A stretch of 64,000 bases of DNA, taken from contig JAKVCO010000006.1 in NCBI GenBank assembly GCA_022448245.1, positions 310,001 through 374,000 of the forward strand, read 5' to 3'. Positions 1 through 8,500 of the stretch are shown here, piece by piece (the first letter of the stretch is position 1; each line of letters starts with the position of its first letter). A model generated the notes under the pieces. It did not search any database, had not been told where the DNA came from, and saw only the letters and a program-made list of their open reading frames with translations. Both the position numbers and the translations under genes were made by a program. The DNA comes from Paracoccaceae bacterium (GTDB lineage: Bacteria > Pseudomonadota > Alphaproteobacteria > Rhodobacterales > Rhodobacteraceae).

Positions 1-530
1 TCGTTGCCGTTCTCCTCGATGGCAATGAAGCCATAGAGCGTGGACCACAGGCCGTAGCCGTGGATCGGCAGGACCACCTTGTCGACTGCACCGACATCGT
101 CGCGCAGGATATAGACCGTGCGGTAAAGCGCCTGACGGCCGATGCCCGCGGGGTCTTCATCAAGTGCGCGGGACAGCGCCGGGTCTTCTGCAGCCGCTTC
201 ATCATCAAAGGAGGCCACGTCAAAGTCGGTCGAGAAAGCGCCCGTCTTCAAGTTCAGCACCTGTGGCTCGAACGCCGCAAAAGCTTCGTCCACGGAGACC
301 TCGGGGTCATAGACACCCGCGACCTGCAGAACGTTGATTCGCATGTTGCGCACTTCGTTGACTTTCTGCGTGGGACGTAGGCTGACCGCCGCGGCGGACA
401 CAACGAGCGATGCTACAAGGCACAGCGACACGGCGACGATGATCGTTTTGCCGACACCATCGGCCGGAGCCGCGAGGAAGCGACCAATCGGGCCCTTAGG
501 CTTTACGTTTTCTGGCATGTCAGACGGCAT
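1..530 (-). CDS. nqrC: Na+-translocating NADH:quinone reductase subunit C (3' end outside window)
   Basis: NqrC is a membrane subunit of the sodium-pumping NADH:quinone reductase and carries one of its two covalent FMN groups. The visible 176 codons show a single hydrophobic segment near residues 25-50 followed by a periplasmic-type domain, as in the family. The FMN attachment motif lies in the C-terminal part, beyond the window edge. I chose the ATG at 530 because AGGAGGG lies nine bases upstream; an ATG at 518 is also in frame. The start overlaps the end of nqrB by 11 bases, so the two are translationally coupled. nqrD, nqrE and nqrF are expected further left, outside the window. Confidence 0.9.
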   Translation of the reverse strand, partial: MPSDMPENVKPKGPIGRFLAAPADGVGKTIIVAVSLCLVASLVVSAAAVSLRPTQKVNEVRNMRINVLQVAGVYDPEVSVDEAFAAFEPQVLNLKTGAFSTDFDVASFDDEAAAEDPALSRALDEDPAGIGRQALYRTVYILRDDVGAVDKVVLPIHGYGLWSTLYGFIAIEENGN

Positions 531-1728
531 GGCGGCGCGCCCTCCTGCGGATGTTGGCCTGCACGACGAAGTAGTCAATGAGCGGCGCGAAGACGTTGCC
601 GAACAGGATCGCGAGCATCATGCCTTCCGGGAAGGCCGGGTTGATGACGCGGATCATGACGACCATGAAGCCGATCAGGATACCGTAGATCCAACGGCCG
701 GTGTTGGTGTGCGAGGCCGAGACAGGCTCGGTGGCCATGAAGATCATGCCGAAGGCGAAGCCGCCCACCACAAGGTGCCAGTACCAGGGCATCGCGAACA
801 TCGGGTTCGAGTCGGAACCGACGAAGTTCAGAAGGCCCGAGAACGCGATTGTACCGACCATGACGCCAGCGACGATGCGCCAGTTCACGATCTTGGTCGC
901 GATCAGGAAGAGGCCGCCGAGCAGGATTGCAGCGGTCGAAACCTCGCCCATGGACCCTGGGATGAAGCCCCAGAAGTGCATCCACCAAGAACCGGTCGTG
1001 GCCATCATCTCGGACATGCCGTCAGCAGCAGCAACCGCGAGCGACGTCGCGCCCGTGTAGCCGTCCACCGCGATCCACACACTGTCGCCCGAAAGCTGCG
1101 CAGGATACGCGAAATAAAGGAACGCACGTGCTGTCAGGGCCGGGTTCAGGAAGTTCTTACCCGTCCCGCCGAACACCTCTTTACCGATGATCACACCGAA
1201 GATGATGCCCAGTGCCACCTGCCAAAGCGGCACCGTAGCCGGCAGGATCAACGCGTAAAGCATGGAAGTCACGAGGAAGCCCTCGTTCACTTCGTGCCCA
1301 CGGACGATGGAGAAGATCACCTCGCAGATACCGCCAGCGACCAATGTCACAACGTAAATCGGCAAAAAATACATCAACCCGTGCATGAAGTTGGCGAAGT
1401 GGTTGCCCGGGTTGAACCCGATGCCCAACGCCGAAAGGATCGCAGCGCGCCAGCCCGAAGGCTCGATGCCCGAGGTCATCAGCGCGGCGTTGGCTTGGTA
1501 GCCCACGTTCCACAGACCAATGAAGATCGCGGGGATCGTGGCCAGAACCACGTAGATCATAATGCGCTTCATATCGACATAGCTGCGCGCGTGCGGCGCG
1601 GCTGTCGTCACAGTCTTCGGTGAGTAGATGAAGCTTTCGACCATTTCATAGAGCGGGAAGTACTTCTCGTACTTACCACCCTTCTCGAAATCAGGTTCGA
1701 TGCGGTCGAAGAAGTCGCGGACACCCAT
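520..1728 (-). CDS. nqrB: Na+-translocating NADH:quinone reductase subunit B
   Basis: NqrB (402 residues) is the large membrane subunit of the sodium-pumping NADH dehydrogenase. It holds riboflavin and a covalently bound FMN. Many hydrophobic segments are visible from about residue 55 to 395. The motif TGAT at residues 225-228 matches the flavinylation site, with Thr228 the likely FMN acceptor. This is the modification made by ApbE, encoded at 3318-4322. The start lies five bases after the nqrA stop, with GGAGG about ten bases upstream. The operon order nqrA-nqrB-nqrC is the standard one. Confidence 0.96.
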   Translation of the reverse strand: MGVRDFFDRIEPDFEKGGKYEKYFPLYEMVESFIYSPKTVTTAAPHARSYVDMKRIMIYVVLATIPAIFIGLWNVGYQANAALMTSGIEPSGWRAAILSALGIGFNPGNHFANFMHGLMYFLPIYVVTLVAGGICEVIFSIVRGHEVNEGFLVTSMLYALILPATVPLWQVALGIIFGVIIGKEVFGGTGKNFLNPALTARAFLYFAYPAQLSGDSVWIAVDGYTGATSLAVAAADGMSEMMATTGSWWMHFWGFIPGSMGEVSTAAILLGGLFLIATKIVNWRIVAGVMVGTIAFSGLLNFVGSDSNPMFAMPWYWHLVVGGFAFGMIFMATEPVSASHTNTGRWIYGILIGFMVVMIRVINPAFPEGMMLAILFGNVFAPLIDYFVVQANIRRRARRHAV

Positions 1729-1733
1729 CGGCT

Positions 1734-3113
1734 TTAGCCCTCCTTCTCGATTTTCGTGAGACAGTCGCGCAGCGCCTGTCCGTATTCATATTTGGCAGGG
1801 CATGCGAAACCGCAGAGGCCCAAATCCTCTTCGTCGAGCTCGAGAACACCCAGCGCTTGCGCCTGATCGGTATCCATCACGAGCATCGCGCGCAGCAGCT
1901 GCGTCGGCAGGAAGTCCTGCGGCATAAGCTGTTCGAACGTGCCAACCGGCACCATCGCGCGACGGCCACCGTTCAGGTTCGAGGTTAGCTCATACGTCCG
2001 CTTGGACATGGCCGAGCCCAGAACCGGCTGGATGGCGTACTTTTCGACCATCGGACGAATCCAACCGAAAGCGTGCTGCTTCCTGTCTTCTTCAATCACA
2101 GTAATCTGGCGCGCGTAGCGGCCAAGGTAGGCCGACGGGCCTTCGCCAAGACGGCCTGACAGGATCGAGCCCGTAATCAGGCGAACCGGCGCACCATCAT
2201 GGATGCCACCGCGCGTAAGCTCCACCATCGACGCGCCCGGACGGGTGCGCACGAGGCTTGGGTTCTTCACACGTGGGCCGGTGATCGCAACGATGCGGTC
2301 GGACGGCACGTTGCCGGTCGCCAGCAGGTGACCGATCGCCATCACGTCATGATAACCGATGGTCCAGACGAAATTGTCTGCCGTCGGCGGCGCGAGGAAA
2401 TGCATGTGCGTGCCAGCAAGGCCAGCAGGGTGCGGGCCAGAGAAGCTCGCCGCCTCAACGCCTGCAATGTCTGCACCGGGGACGTTGGCGCCCTCGGACT
2501 GGCACAGGTAAGTCTTGCCCTCGGTCAGCTTTGTGATCGCTGCGAGACCTGCCGCGAACGCATCGCGGTCGGTATCGATGATCTGGGCTGCATCCGGGGA
2601 AAGCGGCTCCGTATCCATGGCAGTGACGAAGATCGCCGCGGGGCGCTCCTCGGTGCCAGGTACCTTGGAATAAGGACGCGTCCGGAACGCTGTCCAAAGA
2701 CCAGAGGCCGCAAGACGCTCTGCGAGGCCTTCCGCGGTGTCGGCATCACCAACGGACGAGAAGTCCATTGGCGCCCCACCTTTGGCATCGACCTCGATCT
2801 CAACCGAGATCAGCACCCGTCTGGCGCCGCGATTCACGGCCTTCACTTTCCCTGCAACGGGAGAGGTGACCATGACATTGGGAGTGTCTTTGTGGGCGAA
2901 GATTGGTGAACCAGCGACGACGCTGTCCCCTTCTTCTACCTGCAGTCGGGGCTTGAGCCCCACATAGTCAGCGCCAAGAAGCGCTACTGTCGAGATTGCC
3001 GGACCATCAGTGACTTCGCCCGCAGGGGCGCCATCGACCGGAAGGTTCAGGCCCTTCTTAAATGAAAAAAGCTGCACGCGTGACTCGCTCGGGTTTGTGG
3101 CTAGCGTTTGCAC
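1734..3113 (-). CDS. nqrA: Na+-translocating NADH:quinone reductase subunit A
   Basis: NqrA (459 residues) is the peripheral cytoplasmic subunit of Na+-NQR, linked in the family to quinone binding. The N-terminus contains the family signature [12 protein letters not shown], and the C-terminus ends in a Cys-containing stretch ([16 protein letters not shown]) typical of NqrA. It is the first gene of the minus-strand nqr operon and is divergent from apbE. The start is uncertain: GTG at 3113 gives the longest frame, while GTG at 3077 would place the conserved KKGL closer to the N-terminus as in most homologues. Neither start has a strong ribosome binding site. The promoter should lie in the 3114-3317 intergenic region with the repeat described there. 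Confidence 0.95.
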   Translation of the reverse strand: MQTLATNPSESRVQLFSFKKGLNLPVDGAPAGEVTDGPAISTVALLGADYVGLKPRLQVEEGDSVVAGSPIFAHKDTPNVMVTSPVAGKVKAVNRGARRVLISVEIEVDAKGGAPMDFSSVGDADTAEGLAERLAASGLWTAFRTRPYSKVPGTEERPAAIFVTAMDTEPLSPDAAQIIDTDRDAFAAGLAAITKLTEGKTYLCQSEGANVPGADIAGVEAASFSGPHPAGLAGTHMHFLAPPTADNFVWTIGYHDVMAIGHLLATGNVPSDRIVAITGPRVKNPSLVRTRPGASMVELTRGGIHDGAPVRLITGSILSGRLGEGPSAYLGRYARQITVIEEDRKQHAFGWIRPMVEKYAIQPVLGSAMSKRTYELTSNLNGGRRAMVPVGTFEQLMPQDFLPTQLLRAMLVMDTDQAQALGVLELDEEDLGLCGFACPAKYEYGQALRDCLTKIEKEG

Positions 3114-3172
3114 TCAACCGCATACAAAGGACGCCGCGCGGGTGCTAGGGCCTCACGCGATTTTCACGACAC

Positions 3173-3259
3173 TTTGTGCGTCTTAGGGCTACTATGTCGC
3201 GGCTTTGCATCGCGCTCATCATTTTGTGCCCATTTGGGCTACTTTGTCGCGAGGCTTTG
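3173..3259. repeat. Two-copy direct repeat with 50-bp period between nqrA and apbE
   Basis: Two copies of about 35 bp start at 3173 and 3223. They share TTTGTGC, then five variable bases, then GGGCTACT(A/T)TGTCGCG and CTTTG. The offset is exactly 50 bp over the first 28 positions; copy 2 has two extra bases before CTTTG. The repeat sits in the 204-bp divergent region between nqrA and apbE-nqrM. Two equally spaced copies between divergent genes suggest tandem binding sites for a regulator serving both operons, but no known operator was recognised. Confidence 0.7.
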
Positions 3260-3317
3260 ACGTGACATCCTCGTTCGCCGGACATATGACGTCCGCAATC
3301 CGCAAGTGAGGCATACC

Positions 3318-4322
3318 GTGGTAGACCCAACCATCATCTCCCGCAGAACCCTGTTTTTCGTCCCTCTCGCATTGGCTGCGTGTAAGGACCGGACCAACAT
3401 CCTTGAAGTCACCGGCATGACAATGGGCACGTCCTATTCGATCGTGGCCGTCGATCGCGACGGCACGCTGAGCCGCACGAAACTGCAGGGGGCCGTTGAT
3501 GCGGTTCTGGCAGACGTGAACGCCCAGATGTCGAACTGGGATACAGGCTCCGAAGTGTCCCGCTTTAATGCGGCTGGCACTGAAACCTTCACCGTGTCAC
3601 CCGCGTTTGCAGCCGTTATGGCCGCTGCCAACGAGGTCAAAGGCCTCTCCGACGGTCACTTCGACGTGACAACGGGGCCGCTCATCGACGCTTGGGGCTT
3701 TGGCGCCGCAGCTAACGTTGAGACGATGCCGAGCGAGGCAGAGATCACCCTCGCCAAGGGCGAAATGGGCGACATCCTTGTTACTCCGAACACGCTTCAG
3801 AAGACGAAGCCCGGCACGCAGGTTTACTTGTCCGCCATCGGCAAAGGCTACGGCGTCGACGCTGTGGGCGAAGCCATCGCGGCGCTGGGAGTGTCTGATT
3901 TCATGGTAGAAATCGGCGGCGACCTTCTGACTGCGGGCGTAAACCCCGACGGCAACGCGTGGCAGATCGGTATCGAATCGCCGACCGCCCTCTCCGGCGT
4001 TCAGCAAGTTGTTGGCGTCACCGGCATGGGCCTCGCGACCTCCGGCGATTACCGCAACTACTTCGAGCGCAACGGTGAGCGTTACTCGCACATCCTCGAC
4101 GCTGAGACCGGCCGTCCGATCACGCACACCACCGCATCTGCAACTGTTCTGACAGAAAATGCGATGCTGGCTGATGCATGGGCGACAGCAATGCTTATCT
4201 TGGGTTCCGAGACAGGCCTTGAGCTGGCGGATGCCCTCGAGATGGCGGTGCTCTTCATCGACCGTGATGGCGATGAGTTCACCACCCGCGAGAGCGCAGC
4301 CTACACTGCGCTCACGGCCTAA
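3318..4322 (+). CDS. apbE: FAD:protein FMN transferase ApbE (lipoprotein)
   Basis: ApbE (334 residues) transfers FMN from FAD onto threonines of target proteins; in this context the targets are NqrB and NqrC. The N-terminus has a short lipoprotein signal with lipobox LAAC, so it is probably anchored on the periplasmic face of the inner membrane. The core motifs MTMGTSYSI near the start, the AIGKGYGVD stretch, the IGGDL stretch and the AETGRPI segment are typical of the family. I chose GTG at 3318 because GTGAGG lies six bases upstream; a GTG at 3306 in the same frame has no such site. nqrM follows after 20 bases, so the two form a maturation operon divergent from nqrABC. Confidence 0.94.
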   Translation: MVDPTIISRRTLFFVPLALAACKDRTNILEVTGMTMGTSYSIVAVDRDGTLSRTKLQGAVDAVLADVNAQMSNWDTGSEVSRFNAAGTETFTVSPAFAAVMAAANEVKGLSDGHFDVTTGPLIDAWGFGAAANVETMPSEAEITLAKGEMGDILVTPNTLQKTKPGTQVYLSAIGKGYGVDAVGEAIAALGVSDFMVEIGGDLLTAGVNPDGNAWQIGIESPTALSGVQQVVGVTGMGLATSGDYRNYFERNGERYSHILDAETGRPITHTTASATVLTENAMLADAWATAMLILGSETGLELADALEMAVLFIDRDGDEFTTRESAAYTALTA

Positions 4323-4342
4323 CAACGGCCAGAGAGGTAGAG

Positions 4343-4585
4343 ATGGAAACTTTCCTTCTCGCATTCGGACTTTTGATGTTGGTGATGCTGGGCATGTCGC
4401 TCGGAGTCATCTTCATGAACAAGCGTATTAAGGGCTCCTGCGGAGGCCTCAACGCGATCTCAGACGCAGATCAGTGCTTGGTGTGCAAGAAAGAGGTTGA
4501 TCCGAACTCTCCCCTGAAGGAACGGCTGCAAGGCTGCCCGAAGGCGAAGAAGATCATTGCTCAGATGGAAGCTGAGCAGGCGTAA
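4343..4585 (+). CDS. nqrM: Na+-NQR maturation protein NqrM
   Basis: This 80-residue protein has one N-terminal membrane segment (about residues 3-25) and four cysteines in the pattern SCGG, CLVC, GC (residues about 33-66), which matches NqrM (DUF539). NqrM is required for assembly of the NqrD/NqrE iron site. It lies directly after apbE with a GAGAGG ribosome site, consistent with a shared role in building the complex encoded divergently. It is the last host gene before the A/T-richer island. A repeat and a hairpin follow its stop codon. Confidence 0.93.
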   Translation: METFLLAFGLLMLVMLGMSLGVIFMNKRIKGSCGGLNAISDADQCLVCKKEVDPNSPLKERLQGCPKAKKIIAQMEAEQA

Positions 4586-4609
4586 GTTACGCTTGAAAGA
4601 AGACATGAC

Positions 4610-4651
4610 AGGGCGTGCCTAGGGCTGGCGCATTCCGGTCTTTGGGGCATG
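4610..4651 (+). repeat. Left copy of a 42/43-bp inverted repeat flanking the defence island
   Basis: This 42-bp segment starts 25 bp after the nqrM stop. It aligns with the reverse complement of 10393-10435. The shared blocks in order are AGGGCG, GCC, TAGG, TGGCGCATTCCGG (13 identical bases), TTTGGG and CATG, with one single-base gap. The two copies lie about 5.8 kb apart and enclose exactly the A/T-richer genes. They may be terminal inverted repeats of a mobile element. They may instead be a repeated element that sits after gene ends, because each copy has the same orientation relative to the host gene it follows. No target-site duplication is obvious. Confidence 0.65.
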
Positions 4652-4657
4652 AACCTT

Positions 4658-4687
4658 ACGCCTGTCGATATTTTTCTCGGCAGGCGT
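4658..4687 (+). terminator. Terminator-like hairpin after nqrM
   Basis: The arms ACGCCTG (4658-4664) and CAGGCGT (4681-4687) enclose a 16-base loop and are followed by TTGATTTT. This fits a weak Rho-independent terminator for apbE-nqrM. Together with the repeat just upstream, it mirrors the layout at 10367-10435. Confidence 0.45.
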
Positions 4688-4864
4688 TTGATTTTGAAAG
4701 ATCTTTTCTGATAGAGGGAAGCTCGTTCTCCGGGAGAAAAGTCCCGGAGCCACATAACCAATAATTCTTGGGTGCTGGCCTTCGGTTTTGCCGAATGTGG
4801 CCAATATATAACCCGCCCAGCGGAGGCTGACTTGTCGAAACGAAACAGAACGAAAGGCTGTGTC

Positions 4865-7225
4865 GTGAGCAAGTCCGTGCCAAAAATTTCTCTTTCTCAA
4901 ATATATCCCCATGTTCCTGGGTCGCTCAACCTAAATTGTTGCGGAGACCCGGACTGCGGCAATTTTGGCGTGAAGCCAGATTTTATTCATCAAAGTTTCG
5001 TTGGTCGAAACGCAGCTATCCGCAAACAGCGTGCATACGAGGAAACCCCTTCCCTTGCGCGGGGTAAGGGGCGCTACAAGCTTTCCGGAGACCAGGATCA
5101 GCAAGTAGTATCGACCGCCCTCGAATATTCTGACGACCCTCATCAATGGGAAGATGGTAAGAATCTCGTTTGCCGCCACATGCGGGGCAACCATGACTGC
5201 AACGTCTCACTCTCACTGCTTTCGAACGAGCACTTTGAAGATGAGTTTGACCGACTGTCGACACAGAATGGACTTTTGGAAGGACCAGTCTGCGGGAACT
5301 GTGGAGCACGCTATCTGGAAAAGCCGGAAGAATTCGTCTTCAACGGAACACATGGGAAGATTTCAGCTGGCAAGAATGGGCGCAAAGCCAAGCCAGCTGC
5401 GTTTCGTATCATCCACAAGCCCTGCAAGGGCAAACCTGGCGGCCGGATATCTGTTTCCCTCGATCATCAGCAGCAGGAAAAAATGCATGACAACGTGCAG
5501 CTCCTTCGCGCGTTAGTGAATGGCGCCAGCATTACAGCGCTTCGGAGGCTGCTGGCTGATCCTGATACAGGCAAGAAATGCGGCGTCAGCCGGGTGTATT
5601 CTCGCATCTTCTGGCTCGAAAAGACGCTCCTTGCGTTCGAGCGAACCAAGCTGAAGCAGTGGCAGGAGAAAAAGCTGGCCGAGGGCGGTATTCCGCACAT
5701 GCGCATCGCACATGATGATGCGGTTATCAGTGTCAATTGGGAAAGCCGTGCAGATCGAAGGCTCACGCCACTGCAGTGTTCCGTCAGCGCCGATATCGAC
5801 TCAGGTTATGTGTTTCGGATCGACGCAAATTTTGACACAACAATCGACCCGGTTGCCTTTGTGGAGGGAAACTACCTCGACGAGGAACTCCTTCCTCATA
5901 ACATTCGCCAGCATTACCAGCAGAAGTCCGGAAGAACCTTTTCAGCGCCTTCAATGCACTTCCAACGGCCCACGGGTCGCTTTGATGAGGCACCACTATT
6001 TGCCAGTGCCGAAAGTCATTGGCGGGTATTCTCTCGCCGGATCGAGGCGGCATACTCAGCAAATGGCATCTCAAATCTTCCGCAAAACATTGCGGATGAG
6101 ATTGCCTCAGCTTCGGAACATCGCGCCATCCTCGACACCCTCCGGCACGATTACTTCAGTTTCAAGGAAGCCAATCGGGACTCTCGCGGCAGTTTCAACG
6201 GTGCGATTGTCAAGCCGACCTACACCAAGGCAGCGCATCTTGCCTGCCTCAGAGACCTTCTCCCGGCGAACCGATTGACGCTCGTCGGCGAACAAGAGGC
6301 GACGATGGTTAGAGTGGTTCCCCATATTTTCCGCGAGATGATCAAGGAGGATCAGTTCGAATGGCATGTGATGACTTTCGACAAGGAAGCATCCGAACCA
6401 GCGATGAAACGACGTTTCGATGCATTTTCAGCAGAGTTTGAAGCCTACAAGCTTAATGCCAGAGATGCAGGTCAGGTGGAGGAAACTGATTGGGAACACC
6501 TTTCAGGCTTCTGTCAAAGCACCATGATGCCGGCGATGAGCGTCGACCGGGATGGCGTTCTATCCCCGTTTCCAATTAGCAATTTCAGATCCAAGCAGTT
6601 CCCTTCGGTGTGGATACGATCCCGGGTCGAGACTCGTGGGGAAACCCACAAAACTGTTGGTTTCCCCGTAATTCGAAAGGCCTACCGGCAACAACTCAAG
6701 ACCACCGCGTTCGACATATTGCCGAACGATCCTGATCTTCAGGCGGCGCTGGCACGACGTTATCTGAATGCTACGATCCAACCAGTCTCTGCTTTCATGA
6801 ATTCCATGCGGGAGCGCATCAATCCAACCAAGCGCGCAGGTGGAAAGTCCTCCCGCACAGGGCCAAGCTACATCAATGGTGCGACATTCAACCCAGCGGT
6901 GCTGGTCGCCTTCCTGAATATCTACAGGATCTACTACAACTGGTTTGAGGACCGACCATACGCCGGCCATGCCGCTCGCCACAAGCAAACCAAAGAGACG
7001 GCTGGGAACATCCGGACTATCAAGCGCCCAGGTTCAACCGAAGTCGTTGAAGTGCCCCAGAGGCGCAAAACGACGCCAGTCGAAGACACTCCAGCAATGA
7101 GGCTTGGGGCTGATACCCGGCGGATGACTGAACTGACCCGCAAAGCGATGGATCCACGGCGTGTCTTCTACAGACCCTGGTTGTTTCATGGAACGCCGCT
7201 GTGGAAAAAGTTTGAAGAGCGTTAG
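4865..7225 (+). CDS. Zinc-ribbon/DDE transposase-like protein of the defence island
   Basis: The protein has about 786 residues from the GTG at 4865, which has AAAGG seven bases upstream; an ATG at 4772 would add 31 residues. The N-terminal part has several Cys motifs (CCGDPDCGNFG, CGNCG, and a later HKPC) that look like zinc ribbons. The middle has an RNase H-like pattern. An acidic strand (AHDDAVISVNWESRAD) is followed by SADIDSGYVFRIDANFD, and GEQE lies further on, giving plausible D, D and E catalytic residues. A YNWFEDRPY stretch near the C-terminus recalls the end of DDE integrase domains. From memory, proteins with this VNW...R.D.R / SAD...GYVF pattern are widespread hypothetical proteins in genomic islands and resemble IS1-type transposases. 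It could mobilise the island or act as an accessory defence protein. Codon use is clearly more A/T-rich than the flanking host genes. Confidence 0.6.
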   Translation: MSKSVPKISLSQIYPHVPGSLNLNCCGDPDCGNFGVKPDFIHQSFVGRNAAIRKQRAYEETPSLARGKGRYKLSGDQDQQVVSTALEYSDDPHQWEDGKNLVCRHMRGNHDCNVSLSLLSNEHFEDEFDRLSTQNGLLEGPVCGNCGARYLEKPEEFVFNGTHGKISAGKNGRKAKPAAFRIIHKPCKGKPGGRISVSLDHQQQEKMHDNVQLLRALVNGASITALRRLLADPDTGKKCGVSRVYSRIFWLEKTLLAFERTKLKQWQEKKLAEGGIPHMRIAHDDAVISVNWESRADRRLTPLQCSVSADIDSGYVFRIDANFDTTIDPVAFVEGNYLDEELLPHNIRQHYQQKSGRTFSAPSMHFQRPTGRFDEAPLFASAESHWRVFSRRIEAAYSANGISNLPQNIADEIASASEHRAILDTLRHDYFSFKEANRDSRGSFNGAIVKPTYTKAAHLACLRDLLPANRLTLVGEQEATMVRVVPHIFREMIKEDQFEWHVMTFDKEASEPAMKRRFDAFSAEFEAYKLNARDAGQVEETDWEHLSGFCQSTMMPAMSVDRDGVLSPFPISNFRSKQFPSVWIRSRVETRGETHKTVGFPVIRKAYRQQLKTTAFDILPNDPDLQAALARRYLNATIQPVSAFMNSMRERINPTKRAGGKSSRTGPSYINGATFNPAVLVAFLNIYRIYYNWFEDRPYAGHAARHKQTKETAGNIRTIKRPGSTEVVEVPQRRKTTPVEDTPAMRLGADTRRMTELTRKAMDPRRVFYRPWLFHGTPLWKKFEER

Positions 7226-7519
7226 CTTTTCCTTCCTGATAAACTGCTCGGGACAATGATAGGCCAACCAGCAAGAGGCGCCTCCATCCTCGCCATCTTG
7301 CGCAAGTCTCGATTTCGCTTTCAGCGACGCTGGCTGAAGGCACATCATACTCCCATAGCGAGACATCGGCGATTCATTCCCCATGCATCTATGTGAGTTG
7401 TTGCGTGTTTTGTTCCCGTTGTGTTCGTGTTATATTGTGTGGACGGTTCTTTTTCCCACAACCAATTGTGCATTCCAGTCAGCGACACCACATGCCAAGA
7501 AACAACCGAGAGCAGTTTG
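7226..7519 (+). promoter_or_regulatory. Non-coding gap and probable promoter region of the CBASS operon
   Basis: No convincing gene lies in these 294 bases. A TATATT box at 7431-7436 lies 17 bases after a weak TTTTGT at 7408-7413, so a promoter with a leader of about 75 bases is plausible. A small inverted repeat CACAA-N4-TTGTG (7457-7470) lies in that leader and could be an operator. The A/T-rich content just upstream of capV supports a promoter here, but the -35 box is poor. Confidence 0.35.
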
Positions 7520-8500
7520 ATGAAACGAATTTTGTCGATTGACGGAGGCGGTATCAAGGGAATGTTCCCAGCTACCTTTCTTGCGGAACTTGAAGCCTCA
7601 GTCGATCGCCCGTTGTGGGAGTATTTTGACCTTATTACCGGCACCTCCACTGGCGGGATTATCGCTATTGGTCTGGCCATGGGCGTTCCTGCTTCAACAA
7701 TACGCGACCTGTATGAAGAAAAGGGACCGGAAATTTTCGGTCAAGAGCGAAGTGGATTGAAGGGCGCTTGGGACCGGAAGGTCGCCCAAGCTCGATGGTT
7801 GTCTTGGGGGCCAAAGCATCAATCCGACATTCTACATGATCAACTCGTTTCAATTCTGGGCGAACAGAAGATCGGTCATGCAAAGACACGCTTGATGATC
7901 CCGGCGTTCCACGGAAAGACCAGGCAGGTCTACATTTTCAAGACGCCACACCATGAACGCTTCCAGACTGACTTCAATGTCTTGGCTTCTGACGCGGCTA
8001 TGGCGACAGCAGCAGCTCCTACCTTTTTCCGAGAGTTCATCACCACTCAAGACGTTGGCTTGGTTGATGGCGGGCTTTGGGCGAACAATCCGACCGGTGT
8101 CGCTGTGGCCGAAGGCATCGGGACGCTGAAATGGAAGCCTGACGAAATCAAGGTGCTGAGTGTCGGGTGCCTGGAAGACGTAGAGGAAATGCCCAAGGCA
8201 ACTGGTGCCATTCGATTTGCGCAGAAGATGTCCGGTTTTTTCATGGCCGGACAGTCATATGGTTCACTTGGCATTGCACACATCCTGACTGGCCATGTCG
8301 GCGGTTCTGATCACAAAGCGATTTATCGAGTGAACCAAATGGTCCCAGCGGGAAATTATGGCCTGGATAATACCGCTCGCATTGCGGACCTGAAGGATCG
8401 CGCGATGGTGGAAGCGAGAAATCAAAAACCTGATCTGCAAAAGGCGTTCTTTACTGAACCAGCGGAAAGGTTCGAACCAATTTATGAGGTAGCAGCATGA
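7520..8500 (+). CDS. capV: CBASS effector: patatin-like phospholipase (CapV-like)
   Basis: This 326-residue protein has all marks of a patatin-like phospholipase: the oxyanion motif GGGIKG (residues 9-14), the nucleophile motif GTSTGG (Ser43) and the catalytic DGG (Asp183). In CBASS, CapV is activated by a cyclic dinucleotide and degrades the cell's own membrane phospholipids, killing the infected cell. I chose ATG 7520, giving MKRILSIDGGG, the usual CapV start; an in-frame upstream start at 7421 would add 33 non-conserved residues across the predicted promoter. Its stop overlaps the start of the CD-NTase (ATGA), the first of two coupled junctions in the operon. Confidence 0.88.
   Translation: MKRILSIDGGGIKGMFPATFLAELEASVDRPLWEYFDLITGTSTGGIIAIGLAMGVPASTIRDLYEEKGPEIFGQERSGLKGAWDRKVAQARWLSWGPKHQSDILHDQLVSILGEQKIGHAKTRLMIPAFHGKTRQVYIFKTPHHERFQTDFNVLASDAAMATAAAPTFFREFITTQDVGLVDGGLWANNPTGVAVAEGIGTLKWKPDEIKVLSVGCLEDVEEMPKATGAIRFAQKMSGFFMAGQSYGSLGIAHILTGHVGGSDHKAIYRVNQMVPAGNYGLDNTARIADLKDRAMVEARNQKPDLQKAFFTEPAERFEPIYEVAA

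Noticed and set aside
334-1623. Long plus-strand frame of 429 codons across nqrB and nqrC
   Set aside because: It is the antisense of clearly identified nqr genes and has the His/Arg-rich composition of a shadow frame.
4841-4865. Left end of the island placed inside the transposase-like gene start
   Set aside because: The inverted repeat at 4610 and the A/T-rich change before 4700 put the boundary further left.
7421-7519. Longer form of the CapV-like protein starting at 7421
   Set aside because: The extra 33 residues are not like the family, and the stretch overlaps the likely promoter; MKRILSIDGGG at 7520 is the standard start.
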